From: PSRI01 sp041484195
GTDB taxonomy: Bacteria; Bacteroidota; Bacteroidia; Chitinophagales; Chitinophagaceae
Assembly (NCBI GenBank): GCA_041484195.1
Contig: JBGPHC010000016.1
Location: 24,300-88,299, forward strand
Direction: 5' to 3'
DNA length: 64,000 nt
The position numbers were made by a program, and so were the translations under genes. Shown one piece after another: positions 63,615 to 64,000 of the stretch. Within the stretch, counting starts at the first letter, position 1; each line of letters opens with the position of its first letter. Below the pieces are notes generated by a model. The model worked only from the letters and a program-made list of their open reading frames with translations, did no database searches and had not been told where the DNA came from.

Positions 63615-64000
63615 AGCGTAGGCGTTTTTTGAGGCATGGAACTTCTGGAATAAGCAGTAAAGGCAACCTTTGCGGGAAGCCTTTACCAATCATTGGAATT
63701 TATTCCGTCAGCATCAGGTTATCCCTTGGCGGGTTGCTCGCCAGCATTGCCCGGTTCTGTTTGGCCTGATCAACAAAATTAATAATAATAGTCAGCAAAT
63801 ACACTGTTCAAAGTTCTTTTAAAGGTGCCCATCGTTGAGACATACCTGCAGCGATCTACGATAAAATTCAGAAATGACTGCTTAAAAAGAATACAGGCAC
63901 CTTTATTAAATAAGTTAAAAAAGACCTTGCAGCGCTCTGTGCTCTGTAACCTTGGGTATAACAAACAGAGATGACTGTTCATTGAAGTGTACTTGAATAG
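63615..64000. other. Sequence downstream of the IS110 gene, 386 bases
   Basis: Contains a hairpin at 63657-63686 (GTAAAGGC with GCCTTTAC) and no recognised gene. The first part may be the right end of the IS110 element. The final 200 bases are unassigned. Confidence 0.45.
63657..63686. repeat. Stem-loop after the IS110 transposase gene
   Basis: GTAAAGGC (63657-63664) pairs with GCCTTTAC (63679-63686) around a 14-base loop. There is no T run, so it is not a clear terminator; it could be part of the element's non-coding end or a bridge-RNA structure. Confidence 0.4.

Noticed and set aside
63779..63982. A 67-codon minus-strand frame at the window end
   Set aside because: No match to known proteins; not supported by a promoter or neighbour.

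Overview
The window looks like chromosome of a Bacteroidota bacterium, most likely family Chitinophagaceae. The reasons are the AT-rich leaders almost without Shine-Dalgarno sequences, several TTG-N20-TAnnTTTG-type promoters, many secreted or lipoprotein genes with Bacteroidota-typical architectures (DUF3857/transglutaminase pair, LVIVD repeats, DUF4382, tricorn-like S41 peptidase, inner-membrane/beta-barrel fusion next to an ECF sigma factor), and two SGLT-like sodium/sugar symporters. Family assignment is inference from gene content, not from a marker phylogeny.

Layout. 0-5 kb: the 3' end of inorganic pyrophosphatase, a half-size TauE/SafE protein, an NlpC/P60 hydrolase, an ECF sigma factor with a small membrane partner, QueD, DoxX and a large lipoprotein. 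5-11.5 kb: a DUF2490 pseudogene and a complete tripartite RND efflux operon (TolC-type, adaptor, HAE1 pump) whose upstream region carries two copies of a palindromic CAAACGTT(T/C)G site. 11.8-24 kb: secreted peptidases (S10, tricorn-like S41, M28), lipoproteins, a cytochrome c and small conserved proteins. 24-37 kb: ClpB, a serine beta-lactamase-like protein, a xylose block (SSS symporter, xylose isomerase, a degenerate AAA lipoprotein), a translationally coupled DUF3857 pair, and QueG. 37-46 kb: an LVIVD lipoprotein and partner, an ECF sigma/membrane-barrel pair, Aat, Tex, and an exonuclease-GIY-YIG fusion. 46-59 kb: a 34-residue membrane peptide, ValS, a zinc-peptidase/propeller/barrel protein, an inositol block (second SSS symporter plus myo-inositol oxygenase), PrsW, GNAT, and S-adenosylhomocysteinase.

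59-64 kb is different in character: a decayed gene fragment, a 479-residue protein with two cysteine ladders, a tRNA 3'-end fragment, a diverged direct repeat, a frameshifted IS1595-type transposase and an intact IS110-type transposase. It reads as an accessory or island edge. The cysteine-ladder gene is the most unusual object in the window: it has two copies of six Cys spaced exactly every fourth residue, and it is preceded by a strong Shine-Dalgarno and a sigma70-like promoter overlapping a palindrome, unlike every other gene here.

How the genes work together: the two sugar blocks feed xylose and inositol (to xylulose and glucuronate); QueD and QueG belong to queuosine synthesis; AhcY, ValS, Aat, Tex, ClpB and pyrophosphatase are housekeeping. 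Much of the rest is cell-envelope, secretion and peptide turnover.
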